This document shows, in pieces, positions 62,001 to 64,000 of a stretch of DNA of 64,000 nucleotides. The stretch comes from Abelmoschus esculentus (Eukaryota; Streptophyta; Magnoliopsida; Malvales; Malvaceae), in the NCBI GenBank assembly GCA_035048815.1, contig JAUCBN010000034.1, positions 12,192,737-12,256,736 of the forward strand, given 5' to 3'. Each line of letters begins with the position of its first letter. Within the stretch, counting starts at the first letter, position 1. The position numbers and the translations under genes were made by a program. The notes under the pieces are model-generated. The model did no database searches. It was not told the DNA's origin and worked only from the letters and a program-made list of their open reading frames with translations.

Positions 62001-62280
62001 AAACGTCTAAGGAAATGAGCCGTTGCGGCGGTTGTTGGCGGTGGAGAGGAAGGTGTGTTGAGGTGGAAGTGGGGATTAAGGGGCTTTCTTCACCTTTGTT
62101 GACAATGTTCGGGTCGGAGATCTGAAAAGCCACCTGACTCAAGTTCTTCTGCTCATCATCATCATGGATTTTCTCGGCATTTCCCATATCAATATCAATG
62201 CTCAAATGCTTTTCTTGCGCATAAACGGAGCCCGCCAAATCATTGGCGTGTCCCTTGATTGGTTCGTACTCGATCGTCAT
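56039..62280 (-). CDS. Heparan-alpha-glucosaminide N-acetyltransferase-like membrane protein
   Basis: Thirteen exons, transcription order: 62280-61981, 58998-58861, 58686-58605, 58387-58311, 57985-57879, 57648-57531, 57423-57307, 57196-57105, 56854-56788, 56711-56633, 56546-56455, 56329-56186, 56065-56039. The product is 479 aa, the usual size of plant members. The start is the ATG of MTIEYEPIKG. A soluble N-terminus of about 85 residues precedes RLISLDVFRGLTIV and about ten predicted membrane helices. His117 in NHSPWNGLTLADYVMPFF aligns with the region of the human HGSNAT active-site His. A Cys-bearing loop (KCGVRGDTGPACN, CSINSPDYGPLP) follows. The last exon encodes only LSLIGIGR. HGSNAT moves an acetyl group from cytosolic acetyl-CoA to lysosomal heparan sulfate. 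Plants lack heparan sulfate, so the plant substrate is unknown. Intron 1 (about 3 kb) is AT-rich. Confidence 0.93.
59460..59600. repeat. Local duplication in acetyltransferase-like intron 1
   Basis: The phrase 'actcttcattcttttttcca' occurs near 59469 and again near 59556, each followed by 'gttact' and 'tagtgtttga' (the second copy has a small insertion). It looks like a short tandem duplication of about 85 bp that has since diverged. Confidence 0.6.
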
Positions 62281-63400
62281 TTGCCGTTCTCTACAATCTT
62301 CTTTTCTCCTCAATCAAACCAACATTCGCTTGATTCGTAGGGATTTCTTTACAGGATTTGAAAAGATTAAAGCAAAAAAAGAAGGAAAGGTTTTAAGAGT
62401 TTTGATTCTTTCAGGATATTATCATATTATATATTATTAGAAAAAGCACTGTAAACGTATTGCTTGGATTTGATGTATTAAAGTAAAGAGTATATTTATT
62501 TATAATATTTTTATTTTTAATGGAATTTAAACAATTTTTATTAATAAATAATAACTTGAAAAAGTTGTTACAAATTCACTCCAAGTGTAATCGTTAGAAC
62601 CCACTCGCTCCCGTGGATTGTGTGTTTGTTTTTTTTAGGTCAAATATTTTTAATTTTGATATTTTATAATTTAAAATTTATTATTAATAATAATATAAAA
62701 AAAATATTTTTTAAAAACTTTAAATTAAGTAATTTTTAAATATTTTTAATAAATTTTAATTAATTAAAATATTTAAATAAATTTAAATTAAAAAATATTA
62801 AAAAATCAATATGTGATATAATTAATGAGACAAAGTAAATAATCGGTAATTAAGTTTGATAGATACGATTAAAACTTTGTAAATTAAAGATAAACCATTT
62901 TAATAAAAAAAATTATGTTTTCTATTATAAAATTCAGTACTTTATTTCTTTAATTCAAGAATTTAAAACATACATATATAATTTTTTTTTATATTGTATC
63001 AATATATCATTGTTACATTATATCTACTTATAAGTGCTTGGTATATTGTTAAAAGTATCTTATTCTCTTAAGAAGATAATTTGAGTTAAAATTTTGGAAA
63101 TGACAATATTAGAAGACAAACTCGTATCTAAACAATAAGCGTTATTTATTTATATTATAATTATTAATATTTATATTTATTTATTTTAAATCTAAAAAAG
63201 TATTAAAAATGTTAATTTATAATTTTTATATAAATAAGTATGATTATTATTAATATCGAATACTATTAAATTAATTAATAAAGATTAAAAAATATAAATA
63301 AATAATTATAAATTAATAAATTTTAAATTAAAATTATTTTTCTATAAATCAATAAAATTTAAATTAAATCATTTTTCATATTTTTTTTATGCATTTGCGG
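62281..63400. other. 5' flank of the acetyltransferase-like gene and AT-rich DNA
   Basis: The first 150 bp or so upstream of the start should hold the 5' UTR and promoter; 'ttatcatattatatatt' near 62420-62436 is TATA-like on either strand. The rest is AT-rich with no gene or clear repeat. Confidence 0.4.
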
Positions 63401-63403
63401 GGC

Positions 63404-63773
63404 GAGGAAGAAGAGGTTAAAAATTGATTCGCATCATATTTAATCGAGCTATTGAGGACTAATCAGATATCGGCGATGAAGATTTTCTACCTGAATTTAA
63501 AGACCTGTCTGGGGAAATTGTACATCCAGTACCTACTGACAAGGCAGAGAATGAGAAAATATATGAAACGGAGATGTAATTTAGTACAGTAACTTGAGGA
63601 GAGGGAAGTAAAGCTCGAGGGTGAATTGCTTGAGTAATATGGTTTAAAGGAGCAAGAATCAGATATTACTGAAGTATACAGGCAGATGAAGATCAAGACA
63701 GTTGAAATGGACACACTGAATATTACCAGAAACTCTTTCCAGACCGAGAAGAAGAAGCTTCGGGAGGGAATTG
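63404..63773 (+). pseudogene. CHUP1-like gene fragment (broken)
   Basis: Conceptual translation in pieces gives EEEVKLI, then GDEDFLPEFKDLSGEI, YETEM, EEREVKLEGELLE, YGLKEQESDI, QMKIKTVEMDTLNIT and TEKKKLREGIG. These match, in order, the coiled-coil part of CHUP1 (chloroplast unusual positioning 1), an outer-envelope actin-binding protein that positions chloroplasts. The copy is broken by stop codons (after ETEM, after VQ, after ELLE) and at least one frame change near 63577. Both ends of CHUP1 are missing. It is a relic from a transposed or retrocopied piece. The remaining 230 bp to the window end are AT-rich. Confidence 0.75.
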
Positions 63774-64000
63774 GGTTTTAAAGTATTAAGATTTAGGGTT
63801 TAGGATTGATTCAATTGACTAAGGTTAATATTTAATCTAATTATTTAAGTAATAATTTTTTTTATTAAAATACAAAATATGATAATATGGTAAGTTTAAT
63901 TAGAAAAAATATTTATTTATTTTTTTTAAAGATTAATCAAAAATTTTAATTTGTATAACATGTCATTTGAGAGTAAATTAAAATATGAATAATTTAAAAG

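Noticed and set aside
62281..62313. Upstream extension of the acetyltransferase-like protein by 11 codons
   Set aside because: It would need a non-ATG start; the ATG at 62280 gives the usual N-terminus.
1..64000. Transfer RNA, ribosomal RNA or organelle DNA insertions
   Set aside because: I looked for tRNA B-box-like words and long organelle-like coding blocks and saw none that fit. A covariance-model scan would settle this.

Overview
The window looks like nuclear DNA of a eudicot plant. It is AT-rich, its genes are split by GT-AG introns, its proteins are plant-type (CDKB1, MET1 with paired RFTS and BAH domains, a GTE bromodomain protein, an AIR9-type A9 domain), and small inverted-repeat transposons are frequent. 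Several of those repeats resemble ones I associate with Malvaceae such as cotton. That placement is a low-confidence impression and cannot be proven from the sequence alone.

Six protein-coding genes could be rebuilt exon by exon, each with a continuous reading frame across all junctions. From left to right they are: (1) a GTE4-like BET bromodomain protein on the minus strand (4498-6680, 643 aa); (2) a B1-type cyclin-dependent kinase on the plus strand (10875-13104, 307 aa, 3 exons); (3) a TypA/BipA-family translational GTPase with a probable mitochondrial leader on the minus strand (15128-27890, 661 aa, 19 exons); (4) a coiled-coil protein ending in an AIR9-type A9 domain on the minus strand (30998-41857, 712 aa, 21 exons); (5) the maintenance DNA methyltransferase MET1 on the plus strand (47333-54153, 1567 aa, 12 exons); (6) a heparan-alpha-glucosaminide N-acetyltransferase-like membrane protein on the minus strand (56039-62280, 479 aa, 13 exons).

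The spaces between genes, and the larger introns, hold decayed mobile DNA. I see a gag relic at the left edge and a probable LTR just upstream of the CDK gene. Two hAT-like miniature elements have visible 8-bp target duplications (33615-34381 and 45255-45612). A long-inverted-repeat element sits at 38589-38931, with several further inverted-repeat elements elsewhere. A broken CHUP1-like fragment lies at the right edge.

The genes do not form an operon-like pathway. Three of the six (GTE4-like, CDKB1, MET1) belong to families that act in cell division, chromatin reading or copying of DNA methylation. Their closeness may be chance. I did not find a convincing new biological system. The observations most worth following are the two MET1 introns that keep the reading frame if retained, the LTR close to the CDKB1 start, the stand-alone A9-domain coiled-coil gene, and the CHUP1 relic.
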